Of a DNA stretch of 10,757 bases, positions 1-7,286 are shown piece by piece. A model generated the notes under the pieces. It did not search any database. It was not told the DNA's origin and saw only the letters and a program-made list of their open reading frames with translations. Made by a program: the position numbers and the translations under genes. Numbering within the stretch: position 1 is the stretch's first letter; every line of letters begins with the position of its first letter. Source of the stretch: Chloroflexota bacterium (lineage in GTDB: Bacteria; Chloroflexota; Anaerolineae; Caldilineales; Caldilineaceae); the NCBI GenBank assembly GCA_003577005.1, contig QEUW01000305.1, positions 1-10,757 on the forward strand, in the 5' to 3' direction.

Positions 1-768
1 GCGGCGCCGGCCATCACCTGGCACAACCCGGCCCTGGGCGACCTGCGCCAGCGCTTTACCCCACCCGTATGGCAGGCAGGCGGCGACTGGAGCTACCCGC
101 TGGGCACCGATGCCCAGGGGCGCGACCTCTACGCCCGGATCGTCTATGGGGCGCGGGCCTCGCTGGTGGTGGGCTTTCTGGCCGTCGCCGTCTCGGTGCT
201 CATTGGCACGGTGCTTGGGGCCGTAAGCGGCTACTACCAGGGACGGATCGATGCCATCATCTCGCGCCTGGCCGAGCTTTTACTGGCCTTCCCATATCTG
301 ATCTTTGCTATTGGTGTCATGGCTTTTCTGGGGCCGGGCTTTCGCAATTTGATCCTGGCGTTGACCTTCAAGGGTTGGGTGGAATTTTTCCGCCTGGTGC
401 GGGGGGAGATCCTGGCCGAGAAAAAACAAGAGTATGTCGAGGCAGCGCACGTGGTCGGCCAGCCGGACTGGCGCATCATCGGCCGGGAACTGCTGCCCAA
501 CATCATGCATTCAGTGATCGTGCTGGGAACCTTACGGCTCGGCCACATGATCATGATGGAGGCGAGCCTGAGCTTTCTCGGTCTGGGCATCCAACCGCCG
601 ATGCCGGCCTGGGGCTCCATGGTGGCGACGGGTCGCGATTATCTCATCAACGCCTGGTGGATTTCGACCATTCCAGGCGTGGCGATCCTGGCCCTGGTGC
701 TGGCGATCAACCTGCTGGGCGAAGGGTTGCGCGACATTTTCGACCCGCGCCTCAGGCTGGATGTGTGA
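1..768 (+). CDS. ABC importer permease, DppC/OppC type (5' truncated by window edge)
   Basis: This is the C-terminal 255 residues of an inner-membrane permease of the peptide/opine/nickel ABC importer family; reading frame 1 is open from base 1, so the true start lies left of the window. It contains the typical DppC segment YPLGTDAQGRDLYARIVYG just before the first visible membrane helix, then several hydrophobic helices. The cytoplasmic EAA loop is intact: EAA, three residues, G, then LP (EYVEAAHVVGQ...ELLPN, about residues 145-165). This loop contacts the ATPase subunit. The end, DIFDPRLRLDV, is the usual DppC C-terminus. The partner permease, binding protein and ATPases are not visible and presumably lie to the left, or elsewhere. 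The substrate cannot be read from the permease. The following opine-dehydrogenase-type gene, 25 bp away in the same direction, suggests an amino-acid-derived or opine-like cargo; this is inference. Confidence 0.93.
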   Translation, partial: AAPAITWHNPALGDLRQRFTPPVWQAGGDWSYPLGTDAQGRDLYARIVYGARASLVVGFLAVAVSVLIGTVLGAVSGYYQGRIDAIISRLAELLLAFPYLIFAIGVMAFLGPGFRNLILALTFKGWVEFFRLVRGEILAEKKQEYVEAAHVVGQPDWRIIGRELLPNIMHSVIVLGTLRLGHMIMMEASLSFLGLGIQPPMPAWGSMVATGRDYLINAWWISTIPGVAILALVLAINLLGEGLRDIFDPRLRLDV

Positions 769-793
769 GTTCTTATGAGGAGTCTTCCGATCT

Positions 794-1906
794 ATGCAAC
801 TGCGATATACCGTAGTCGGCGCAGGCCACGGGGGCAAAGCCATGGCAGCACACCTGGCGCTCATGGGCTTCCCCGTCACGCTCTACAACCGTACACCCGA
901 CCATGTGGTAGCCATTCAGGCACGGCGGGGCATTGAATTGACCAGCAACCACGGTGGACCCTGCGGCTTTGCCCGCCTGGTCTGTGTCACCTCGGTAATG
1001 AGCGAGGCGTTGGCGCAAGGCGACCTGATCATGGTCGTGGTTCCATCCACCGCCCATGCTGAGATCGCCCGCAACATGGCTCCCCACCTGAAAGACGGGC
1101 AGATCGTCATCTTGCACCCTGGCCGTACGTTAGGCGCCGTCGAGTTCGACGCCGTGCTGCGCAGGGCAGGCTGTACGGCCGATGTGATCATCGCCGAGGC
1201 AGAAACGCTCATCTATGCCAGCCGTTCAGAAGGACCGGCACAGGTGCGCATCTTTGGCATCAAAGAGGCGGTGCCGCTGGCGGCCCTACCAGCCACGGCG
1301 ACGCCGACGGTGCTGGAGGCGCTGGCGTTGGCCTATCCGCAGTTTATCCATGGCGTTGATGTGCTGCACACCGGCCTCAACAACATGGGCGCCATCTTCC
1401 ACCCGGCGTTGACCATCCTCAACGCCGGGCGGATCGAGGCGATGCGGGGCGAATTCCAGTTTTACATGGATGGGGTGACGCCGGGGGTTGCGCGCGTCCT
1501 GGAGGTGCTCGACCGCGAGCGGGTTACGGTGGCAGCGGCCCTGGGTATCCGCGCCCGGACGGCGCTCGAATGGTTGCAGATGGCGTATGCCTCACATGGT
1601 GAAGAGCTATACGAAGCGATCCAAAACCAGACGGGCTATGTGGGCATCATGGCGCCACCTACCATCCACCACCGCTATATCAGCGAGGATGTACCCATGA
1701 GCCTCGTACCCATCGGCTCGCTGGGCCAGCGCTATGGTGTCTCCACCTCGGGGATCGACAGCATCATCCGCCTGGGCAGCATGCTCCACCGCACCAACTA
1801 CTGGCGCAGCGGTCGAACGGTTCAAAAACTGGGGCTCGAAGATCTGGGCGTCAGCGAACTGACGCGCTATGTAAAAGAAGGTTTTACACAAGGAGAAGGA
1901 TTGTGA
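794..1906 (+). CDS. NAD(P)-dependent octopine/nopaline dehydrogenase family protein
   Basis: The 370-residue protein has the two-domain layout of opine dehydrogenases. An N-terminal Rossmann fold carries GAGHGG at residues 9-14 (GxGxxG), and a helical C-terminal domain starts near residue 185. That domain shows HTGLNNMGAIFHPALTILN (residues 192-210), matching the family's conserved substrate-binding region; H203 is the likely catalytic histidine. Known members reductively condense an amino acid with a 2-oxo acid, or run the reaction backwards to break an opine down. The ATG at 794 is preceded by TGAGGAG (776-782), a plausible ribosome binding site though slightly distant. The gene follows a Dpp-type permease by 25 bp and overlaps the next gene by 4 bp, so all three are probably co-transcribed. 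Substrate and direction cannot be told from sequence. Ketopantoate or glycerol-3-phosphate dehydrogenases share the N-terminal fold but lack this C-terminal histidine region. Confidence 0.85.
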   Translation: MQLRYTVVGAGHGGKAMAAHLALMGFPVTLYNRTPDHVVAIQARRGIELTSNHGGPCGFARLVCVTSVMSEALAQGDLIMVVVPSTAHAEIARNMAPHLKDGQIVILHPGRTLGAVEFDAVLRRAGCTADVIIAEAETLIYASRSEGPAQVRIFGIKEAVPLAALPATATPTVLEALALAYPQFIHGVDVLHTGLNNMGAIFHPALTILNAGRIEAMRGEFQFYMDGVTPGVARVLEVLDRERVTVAAALGIRARTALEWLQMAYASHGEELYEAIQNQTGYVGIMAPPTIHHRYISEDVPMSLVPIGSLGQRYGVSTSGIDSIIRLGSMLHRTNYWRSGRTVQKLGLEDLGVSELTRYVKEGFTQGEGL

Positions 1907-2727
1907 CCATCACCATTCGCCCGATTCAGACCGGCTGTGTCCGGATCAAAGAAGCGCAGCGACACCGTAGGGGAGGTCTGCCGGGCGTGCTCATTGATAA
2001 AGCGTGGACGGAGTGGTTGCCGATCTACGCCTGGGTGATCATGCACCCGGAAGGCGTGATCCTCGTCGATACGGGCGAGACAGCCCGCACGGCGGAACCG
2101 GGCTACTTTCCGCGCTGGCACCCCTACTACCGTCTGGCTGTGCAGATGGACGTGGCGCCGGAGCAGGAGATCGGCCCACAGCTCCGGCGCCTGGGTATCG
2201 CACCGGATGATGTACGTACGGTCGTAATGACCCATTTACACACCGACCATGCGGGAGGACTACACCATTTTCCCAACAGCCAGCTCCTGGTGAGCGGTGA
2301 TGAGCACCGTGCAGCACAGGGCGTATCGGGCAAAATAGCCGGTTACCTACCACAGCATTGGCCGACCTGGTTTGCGCCAGAGCCAATCACCTTTCAACCA
2401 GTTACCGTCGGGCCGTTTCAACAGAGTATGCCCGTGACCACAGCCAGCGATGTGATCATCGTGCCCACGCCGGGCCACACGCCGCACCACGTCTCGGTTA
2501 TCGTCCGGGGGGATGGTGTAGACTATTTCCTGGCCGGAGACACAAGTTACACCGAAAAAGCTCTGATGGATCGTCAGCCCGACGGCGTGAGCCCAAAGGC
2601 GCAGACGGCGGTCGCAACAATGGATGCTATCCTGACATATAGTCGAGCGACGCCGACGGTCTATCTGCCGTCACATGACCCTGCTTCAGCCGCAAGGTTA
2701 GGGCGCCAGCAGACCATACCGACCTGA
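1903..2727 (+). CDS. Metallo-beta-lactamase-fold hydrolase, N-acyl-homoserine-lactonase-like
   Basis: This 274-residue protein carries a full dinuclear metal site. HLHTDH is at residues 111-116 (H111, H113, D115, H116), the third histidine is H192 in PTPGHTPHHVS, the bridging aspartate is D213 in LAGDTSY, and the last histidine is H258 in LPSHD. This arrangement and the early VDTGE motif match the AiiA/AttM lactonase branch of the fold. The biological substrate could be any lactone or ester, and quorum quenching is not shown by sequence alone. The start is a GTG whose last bases form the TGA stop of the upstream opine-dehydrogenase-type gene (GTGA overlap), with a strong AGGAGAAGGA site at 1891-1900. 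Translation is therefore probably coupled, which argues that the two enzymes work on the same pathway. No signal peptide is evident, so it should be cytoplasmic. Confidence 0.88.
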   Translation: MTITIRPIQTGCVRIKEAQRHRRGGLPGVLIDKAWTEWLPIYAWVIMHPEGVILVDTGETARTAEPGYFPRWHPYYRLAVQMDVAPEQEIGPQLRRLGIAPDDVRTVVMTHLHTDHAGGLHHFPNSQLLVSGDEHRAAQGVSGKIAGYLPQHWPTWFAPEPITFQPVTVGPFQQSMPVTTASDVIIVPTPGHTPHHVSVIVRGDGVDYFLAGDTSYTEKALMDRQPDGVSPKAQTAVATMDAILTYSRATPTVYLPSHDPASAARLGRQQTIPT

Positions 2728-2876
2728 TTTTATCTTCGCAGTTCTTCCCCCTTTGCATCGCTGTAGCTGTCTGCGCAAGCAGCTCTGCGTCCAGCGGACG
2801 CAGAACAAGCCGTACGCACTTCAGCAGATCAACGGGGCAGGATAAGAGTTAAGAATCGAGAGGAGTAAACTTTCAG
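2728..2876 (+). other. 149-bp intergenic leader before asnB
   Basis: No coding sequence is seen here. The gap holds a perfect hairpin (2784-2804), a smaller AGCTG/CAGCT inverted repeat (2765-2769 with 2780-2784) that overlaps it by one base, and the asnB ribosome binding site GAGAGGAG at 2858-2865, eleven bases before the ATG. No convincing -35/-10 pair was found by eye. The gap is long enough to hold a separate asnB promoter, so asnB need not belong to the upstream operon. Confidence 0.5.
2784..2804. repeat. Perfect 9-bp inverted repeat with 3-nt loop upstream of asnB
   Basis: TCTGCGTCC (2784-2792), AGC, GGACGCAGA (2796-2804) form a perfect GC-rich hairpin 57 bp after the upstream stop and 72 bp before the asnB start. 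No T-run follows, so it is not a standard intrinsic terminator. It could be a leader attenuation structure, an mRNA-end stabiliser for the lactonase transcript, or an operator. Two mutually exclusive hairpins are possible because the small AGCTG/CAGCT arm shares base 2784. Confidence 0.6.
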
Positions 2877-4409
2877 ATGTGTGGAATTGCGGGAATGTGG
2901 GGCGAAGTCAACCCACCGGTCTTACAACAGATGATCGACCAGATCGCTCACCGTGGCCCCGATGGTGAGGGAATCCATATCCAGTCAAACACGGGCATGT
3001 TGGGCCATCGCCGTCTGGCGATCATGGACCCGGCTGGTGGGGCCCAACCCATTTACAATGAGAATCAAGCGGCGGCCATTGTTGCCAATGGCGAGATCTA
3101 TAATTTCCCACAGTTGCGACCGGCGCTGGCCCGGCGGCATGACTTTGCCACCACCAGCGACAGCGAGGCCATCTTGCATCTCTTTGAAGAGCAAGATGCC
3201 AGCGCCGCGGCCAAATTGCGCGGTATGTTCGCCTTCGCCGTTGCGGATGAGGAGCGGCTCTTCCTGGCGCGCGACCCTATCGGGATCAAGCCGCTCTATT
3301 ACGGCAAGCGCCGTAATGGGCGTGAAGGAGATCATTTCTATTTTGCTTCCGAGCTAAAGGCGCTCATCGACCATGTGGATGAGGTGGCCGAGTTCCCAGC
3401 CGGAACCTACTATGACTCAAGGCGTGGTTTTGTGCCCTACTACCGGGTGCCGGATGCGCCGCCGCGGGAGCGCCCGCTGGACGAGGTTTTGCGCGAGGTG
3501 CGCCAGGGGCTGGAAGATGCCGTGGTCTCGCACCTGATGAGCGACGTGCCCGTGGGCGCCTTTCTCTCGGGCGGGCTGGATAGCAGCCTGATCGCCGCCA
3601 TTGCCCGCCGTCACGTGCGCGAACTGCATACCTTTGCCGTGGGTGTGGAAGGTTCCTCGGATCTGCTGGCGGCGCGCCATGTGGCCGACTATATTGGCTC
3701 GATCCATCACGAATACGCCTTCACGCCAGAAGAGGCACTGGAACTGCTGCCCGAAATCATCTACTATCTGGAATCATTTGACCAGGATCTGGTGCGCAGC
3801 GCCATCCCGTGTTATTTCTGCGCCCGGCTGGCGGCGGACTACGTCAAGGTGATCCTCACCGGCGAGGGGGCCGATGAACTCTTTGCCGGGTATCAATATT
3901 ACAAAAGCTACGCTGATCCGGCGGCGCTACACCAGGAGCTGCACCGCTCGGTCAGCACGCTACACAACCTCAACCTCCAACGTGTTGATCGCCTGACCAT
4001 GTGCCACGGCATCGAGGGCCGAGTCCCGTTTCTGGACACCCACTTCATCCAGTTGGGGATGAGCATTCCCACGGAGCTAAAACTCAAGGCCGGGCGTAGC
4101 GGGCAGCGGGTCGAAAAGTGGGTGCTGCGCCAGGCGTGCGAGGATCTGCTGCCGCCGGAGATCGTCTGGCGTGGCAAGGAAAAGTTTGGCGAGGGCAGTG
4201 GGACCATCGCCATGTTGCAGACCGCACTCGAACCTCTGCTCAACGACATCGACCTGGCGGCGTATCAGGCGAAGGTTGGCGAACCCTTGCGTACGGCAGA
4301 AGAAGCATACTATCACAAGCTGTTGGCGGAAGCGTACAGCCGGCCAGACTTGATCCTGCGCAACGTGGGCCGCAATCTGCCGCCGTTGGCACCCGCTGAT
4401 AAAGGATGA
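2877..4409 (+). CDS. asnB: Asparagine synthetase, glutamine-hydrolysing
   Basis: The 510-residue protein converts aspartate, glutamine and ATP to asparagine, glutamate and AMP. The N-terminal glutaminase half begins MCGIAGMWG, with Cys2 as the catalytic nucleophile after removal of Met. AHRGPDGEG and GHRRLAIMD, the usual glutamine-binding segments, follow. The synthetase half has the ATP pyrophosphatase loop SGGLDSS at residues 231-237, then LTGEGADELFAGY, EGRVPFLDTHF and the late GKEKFGEGSG segment. All expected catalytic elements are visible. Length is slightly below the E. coli AsnB (554 residues), mainly through a compact C-terminus. The start is fixed by Cys2 and by GAGAGGAG at 2858-2865. 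It lies convergent to the lys cluster and downstream of the opine-dehydrogenase/lactonase pair. A role as an amide synthetase in a specialised product cannot be excluded, but nothing in the motifs departs from ordinary AsnB. Confidence 0.93.
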   Translation: MCGIAGMWGEVNPPVLQQMIDQIAHRGPDGEGIHIQSNTGMLGHRRLAIMDPAGGAQPIYNENQAAAIVANGEIYNFPQLRPALARRHDFATTSDSEAILHLFEEQDASAAAKLRGMFAFAVADEERLFLARDPIGIKPLYYGKRRNGREGDHFYFASELKALIDHVDEVAEFPAGTYYDSRRGFVPYYRVPDAPPRERPLDEVLREVRQGLEDAVVSHLMSDVPVGAFLSGGLDSSLIAAIARRHVRELHTFAVGVEGSSDLLAARHVADYIGSIHHEYAFTPEEALELLPEIIYYLESFDQDLVRSAIPCYFCARLAADYVKVILTGEGADELFAGYQYYKSYADPAALHQELHRSVSTLHNLNLQRVDRLTMCHGIEGRVPFLDTHFIQLGMSIPTELKLKAGRSGQRVEKWVLRQACEDLLPPEIVWRGKEKFGEGSGTIAMLQTALEPLLNDIDLAAYQAKVGEPLRTAEEAYYHKLLAEAYSRPDLILRNVGRNLPPLAPADKG

Positions 4410-4651
4410 AAATCCGTGTACGATTTTAGAATCAGCGCCATGACCTGCGTCCACCGATACCGTTCACGAAGTGGGCCGGGAACCCCCAGGGTGGCGCCAT
4501 GAAAATGGGAACGTACAGCAAGTAACACAGAGGACACAGAGGAGACGCCGAGCACACAGAAGATTCTGTCTATAGAACAAGCCAGCGCGCTTTTCTCTGT
4601 GTTCTCTGTGCAGTCTCTGTGCGCTCTGTGTTGCGCTGTTTTGCCCGATTT
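4410..4651. other. 242-bp convergent intergenic region between asnB and lysK
   Basis: This gap lies between two convergent genes. Nothing coding is supported. The right-hand half is filled by an imperfect palindrome of CACAGAG-type units (4524-4636). The left part (4410-4523) shows no feature I can name. Confidence 0.6.
4524..4636. repeat. Long imperfect palindrome of CACAGAG units; possible bidirectional 3'-end structure
   Basis: The left arm (4524-4561) reads AACACAGAG, GACACAGAG, then ends GCACACAGAA. The right arm (4593-4636) is the approximate reverse complement: TTCTCTGTG, TTCTCTGTG, then CTCTGTGTTGCGC. Both arms are built from a short repeated unit, so many registers can pair. A small ACAGAA/TTCTGT hairpin (4556-4569) and the self-complementary AGCGCGCT followed by TTT (4584-4594) lie inside. 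The position between convergent stops (4409 and 4652) suits a shared terminator or RNA-end stabiliser. There is no strong T-run on either strand, so factor-independent termination is uncertain. Confidence 0.6.
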
Positions 4652-5908
4652 TCAGAACAATATCTGCGGCATGTTGCGCAGCGCCTGTTCCAATATGAGG
4701 ATTGCCCGCCAGTACTCATCCAGGTGCAGATGTTCGTTCGGGGTGTGGTCGAGTGCGCTGTCACCGGGGCCGTAGGCCAGGATCGGGCAGCCCCAAAGCG
4801 GCGCGACGACATTCATGTCGCTGGTGCCGGTTTTAACCACAAACCCAGGGCGTACATCCGGCGCAAGCTTACGAATGGCGGCCAGGAAACTACGCACCAG
4901 CCCGTTGTCACGGTCACTCCGCCACGATTGTTCGTAGCCACGAAGATGGACGGTGAGACTAGTGGTTTTGCCAGCGAGTTCGATGCTCTGCGTTTGGCCA
5001 GGACGCAGAGGATGAAGGATAGGTGATAAGCCCTCTGCGCCGAGATGGTTGGCCGCCCAGGCAGTAAGCGCCGCGACAAAGGCGTCCAGGTCAAAATCCA
5101 ACGGCAAGCGCAGACCAATGGTGGCAGTGACACGGTCGTTCATCGCCGCATCGGTCGTGGTGTGGATCGTGCGCAGGCTGGGTGAGAGCTGGTCGAACGC
5201 CCGCTCGCGGCCCTCGTTGAAACGCCCCGCATAATCGCTGACCCAGTTCCACAGGTCAACCGCCACGACGGCCACGCCGGCATCTGGCCCGGCGGTGTGA
5301 GCCATAGGCTGGCTGGCCTCAAGCTCCACCAGCAGCCGCCCCTTGTAGCCAAGCGTCACCCGCTGCCAACTGCTCGGCTCACCGATGATACAGGCCGCGG
5401 GGACGGGCTCGTTCTCGCCGTTGAAGCGAGCAGCAATCGAGCGTGCGCCCTTGCTGGTCGCCGCTTCCTCTTCCACTGCGCCAACCACCACCAGCCGGAG
5501 ATTTTGTTCATGCGCCCACGCCGGCTCCAGGCGCGCCACGGCGGCGACAAAGGTCGCCAGCGGCCCCTTGGCATCCACACTTCCTCTGCCGTAGAGCACA
5601 CGCCCGCCGGTCCTCTCCTCGATCCGCACGGGGATGTTGCCCGGCACGGTGTCGATATGTCCCAACAGCACAATGGTGTGGGCAGCGCCGGTCGGACCCA
5701 CTTCGCCCACCGCATTGCCGGCGTCATCGACAAAGGCCCGCTCATAGCCCATTGTCTTCATCTGTGTGGCCAACCAGGTACTGGCCTCTGCCTCTTGCAT
5801 CGAGAGCGAGGGGATGGCGACGAGACCGCGCAGCAGTTCGATGGCCTGGGTCTCGGTGGTGAAGAGATTGGGAGATTGAGAGATTGAGAGATTTGGCTCG
5901 CTCATCAT
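4652..5908 (-). CDS. lysK: [LysW]-lysine (or [LysW]-ornithine) hydrolase, M20 family
   Basis: This 418-residue M20-family metallopeptidase is expected to cut the bond between the carrier protein LysW and the finished amino acid, the last step of the AmCP pathway. Metal-site motifs are complete: [10 protein letters not shown] (H83, D85), GRGSVDAKG (D111), the catalytic glutamates in AVEEEAATS (residues 144-150), GEPS (E176), and near the end [15 protein letters not shown] (H388, H393). GTSDMNV (residues 361-367) is typical of LysK rather than of ArgE or DapE. The ATG at 5908 lies 3 bp after the lysJ stop, so the two are co-transcribed and probably coupled; no clear ribosome site is seen. Residues 5-15 are encoded by four octamer repeats and look like an added tail, since recognisable LysK homology starts about residue 20. 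No alternative start was found between the repeat and the conserved region. Confidence 0.88.
   Translation of the reverse strand: MMSEPNLSISQSPNLFTTETQAIELLRGLVAIPSLSMQEAEASTWLATQMKTMGYERAFVDDAGNAVGEVGPTGAAHTIVLLGHIDTVPGNIPVRIEERTGGRVLYGRGSVDAKGPLATFVAAVARLEPAWAHEQNLRLVVVGAVEEEAATSKGARSIAARFNGENEPVPAACIIGEPSSWQRVTLGYKGRLLVELEASQPMAHTAGPDAGVAVVAVDLWNWVSDYAGRFNEGRERAFDQLSPSLRTIHTTTDAAMNDRVTATIGLRLPLDFDLDAFVAALTAWAANHLGAEGLSPILHPLRPGQTQSIELAGKTTSLTVHLRGYEQSWRSDRDNGLVRSFLAAIRKLAPDVRPGFVVKTGTSDMNVVAPLWGCPILAYGPGDSALDHTPNEHLHLDEYWRAILILEQALRNMPQILF
5864..5895. repeat. Four tandem 8-bp repeats inside the 5' end of lysK
   Basis: Four contiguous octamers are seen on the + strand: GAGATTGG, GAGATTGA, GAGATTGA, GAGATTTG. 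They are read on the - strand as residues 5-15 of LysK. Because 8 is not a multiple of 3, gain or loss of one unit would shift the reading frame directly after the start codon. Confidence 0.9.
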
Positions 5909-5911
5909 GGA

Positions 5912-7096
5912 TCACGCTGGCAGCACATCGGCGATGGCACGGACACCCTGTTCGGATTCCTGTTCGCTAATGACAAGCGGCGGCAACAGACGCAGGACAT
6001 TCGGCCCTGCCGGCAGCGCGATGACACCGTGATCCTCCATGAGCGCTTTTAGATACGGGCCTACCTTCTCGCGTAGTTCGATGGCGATCATGAGGCCGAG
6101 GCCGCGAATCTCGCGCACCACGGTGCGTCCAGCGAGCGCCTCGCCCAACCGTTGGCGCAGGTGTTCCCCCATGCGTGCGCTGCGGTCGATAAGTTGTTCT
6201 TCATGGTAGACCTGGAGTGCGGCCAGCCCGGCCGCGCAAGCCAGCGGGTTGCCACCAAAGGTGCTGCCGTGCGCGCCGGGAAAGAGCGCCGCCTGCACCT
6301 GCCCGGTGTAGGCGATTGCGCCCATAGGGAAGCCGCCACCGATCCCCTTGGCCATACAAAGAATATCGGGCTCCAACTCGAAATGTTGGTGGCCAAACCA
6401 CTTGCCCGTCCGGCCAAAACCGGTCTGGATCTCGTCGATAATGAGCAACGTGCCCCGCTCGCGGCAGAGGCGCTGCACCGCCTGCAAGAAATCTGCTTTG
6501 CCGAGGTTGACGCCGCCCTCGCCCTGCACCACTTCGAGCACCACCGCTGCGGTCTGATCGTCCACAGCGGCTTCGAGCCGAGCCAGGTTATTGTACGGCG
6601 TAAAAGTCGTTTCGAGCAGCGGGTTGAACGGCTCGCGATATTTCGGGTCATGCGTCACCGAGAGGGCGCCAACGGTGCGGCCATGAAAGCCACGGGTAAA
6701 GGCCACAAATTTCGGGCGCCCGGTGACCAGCCGGGCAAATTTGAGCGCGCCGTCCATTGCCTCGGCGCCGCTGTTGGCGAGGAAGAGATGCTGTAGATGT
6801 GCTGGCAGAACCTCCGCCAACGCAGCGGCAAACCTGGCCCGCGTCTCGTTGTACAGAAAATTCGGGCAGGAGATGAGACGCTGCGCCTGCTCGGCCAGCG
6901 CGGCACTCAACGCCGGGTGGCAGTGGCCCAACATGGCGACGCCCTGCGCCGACCCCAGGTCGAGATAGCGCTTGCCGTCTATATCCCACAGCCAGCAGCC
7001 TGCGCCGCGGGTCATCACAATGTCGCCGCGGCGAGCAGTCGTACCGCCGAGGAAGTTTTCTTCGATTTGAGCAAGCGTGTGCTCTACTTTGTTCAT
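5912..7096 (-). CDS. lysJ: [LysW]-aminoadipate semialdehyde (or glutamate semialdehyde) aminotransferase
   Basis: This class-III PLP aminotransferase of about 394 residues transfers an amino group from glutamate to the carrier-bound semialdehyde. With the ATG start at 7096, the PLP lysine is K250 in [14 protein letters not shown], and the ring-binding aspartate is D221 in [31 protein letters not shown] (about residues 106-122) is the phosphate-binding segment. The reading frame extends seven codons further to a TTG at 7117. I prefer the ATG because the family begins close to it and a weak GTGAG site lies upstream at 7106-7110. The closest alternatives are ArgD and ornithine aminotransferase; the neighbours lysK and lysZ decide for LysJ. 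It sits directly upstream of lysK (3-bp gap). It is cut off from lysZ by an opposite-strand toxin module, so it may need its own promoter in the AT-rich stretch 7097-7142. Confidence 0.88.
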   Translation of the reverse strand: MNKVEHTLAQIEENFLGGTTARRGDIVMTRGAGCWLWDIDGKRYLDLGSAQGVAMLGHCHPALSAALAEQAQRLISCPNFLYNETRARFAAALAEVLPAHLQHLFLANSGAEAMDGALKFARLVTGRPKFVAFTRGFHGRTVGALSVTHDPKYREPFNPLLETTFTPYNNLARLEAAVDDQTAAVVLEVVQGEGGVNLGKADFLQAVQRLCRERGTLLIIDEIQTGFGRTGKWFGHQHFELEPDILCMAKGIGGGFPMGAIAYTGQVQAALFPGAHGSTFGGNPLACAAGLAALQVYHEEQLIDRSARMGEHLRQRLGEALAGRTVVREIRGLGLMIAIELREKVGPYLKALMEDHGVIALPAGPNVLRLLPPLVISEQESEQGVRAIADVLPA

Positions 7097-7128
7097 TGCG
7101 CAATTCTCACTTGGCAATCAATTAGTAA

Positions 7129-7134
7129 TATGAT
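7129..7134 (+). promoter_or_regulatory. Possible -10 element for the antitoxin-toxin pair
   Basis: TATGAT lies in the short AT-rich gap between the divergent lysJ and antitoxin-like reading frames. It ends 8 bases before the GTG at 7143, which would place transcription start at or very near that codon and allow leaderless translation. No good -35 hexamer is at the right spacing; TTGGCA at 7111-7116 is too close. The call is weak. Confidence 0.25.
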
Positions 7135-7142
7135 TAACTTGG

Positions 7143-7286
7143 GTGCGTCCGTTAGCACACTATCGCCCGGAGGAACGTACAGTCTGGTCAACCCTATCCG
7201 AAGAGGCGCTCCAACGTATCTGGGATCATCCACAGGATGCCGCCTACGATGAGTGGAGGACGCTGTATGGCGTACCGGCGCGGTGA
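7143..7286 (+). CDS. Short antitoxin-like protein overlapping the toxin gene (minimal or truncated antitoxin)
   Basis: A 47-residue reading frame from GTG 7143 ends at TGA 7284-7286, so its last 20 bases overlap the toxin start at 7267. Its centre reads LSEEALQRIWDHPQDAAYDEW. This is the acidic toxin-binding tail commonly found at the end of antitoxins paired with MazF/PemK or PIN toxins. The overlap is the classic layout for translational coupling. The usual N-terminal DNA-binding domain (AbrB/MazE or RHH type) is missing: the frame is closed by a TGA at 7131 and lysJ starts, divergently, at 7096. No ribosome binding site is visible. It may be a genuinely minimal antitoxin, a leaderless gene, or the surviving tail of a gene broken when the module landed here. 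An alternative reading from ATG 7130 in another frame has no antitoxin features. Confidence 0.55.
   Translation: MRPLAHYRPEERTVWSTLSEEALQRIWDHPQDAAYDEWRTLYGVPAR
7255..7260 (+). promoter_or_regulatory. Ribosome binding site that sets the toxin start
   Basis: GGAGGA ends 6 bases before the ATG at 7267. The longer reading of this frame, from ATG 7237, has no such site and adds ten residues without family resemblance. The start at 7267 is therefore preferred. Confidence 0.75.

Noticed and set aside
69..815. 248-codon + strand frame overlapping the permease
   Set aside because: It is Gly/Arg/Pro-rich shadow translation of the permease in another frame; the permease frame has clear membrane helices and the EAA loop.
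2784..2804. Intrinsic terminator for the lactonase gene
   Set aside because: The stem is good but no run of T follows on either side.
5297..5887. 196-codon + strand frame antisense to lysK
   Set aside because: LysK motifs are complete on the other strand; this frame shows none and has no start signal.
7111..7116. TTGGCA as a -35 element for the toxin module
   Set aside because: It is only 12 bases from the TATGAT -10 candidate, well short of the usual 16-18.
6797..7252. 151-codon + strand frame running out of lysJ into the antitoxin region
   Set aside because: It is mostly antisense to the strongly supported lysJ, and the antitoxin motif LSEEALQRIWD lies in a different frame.
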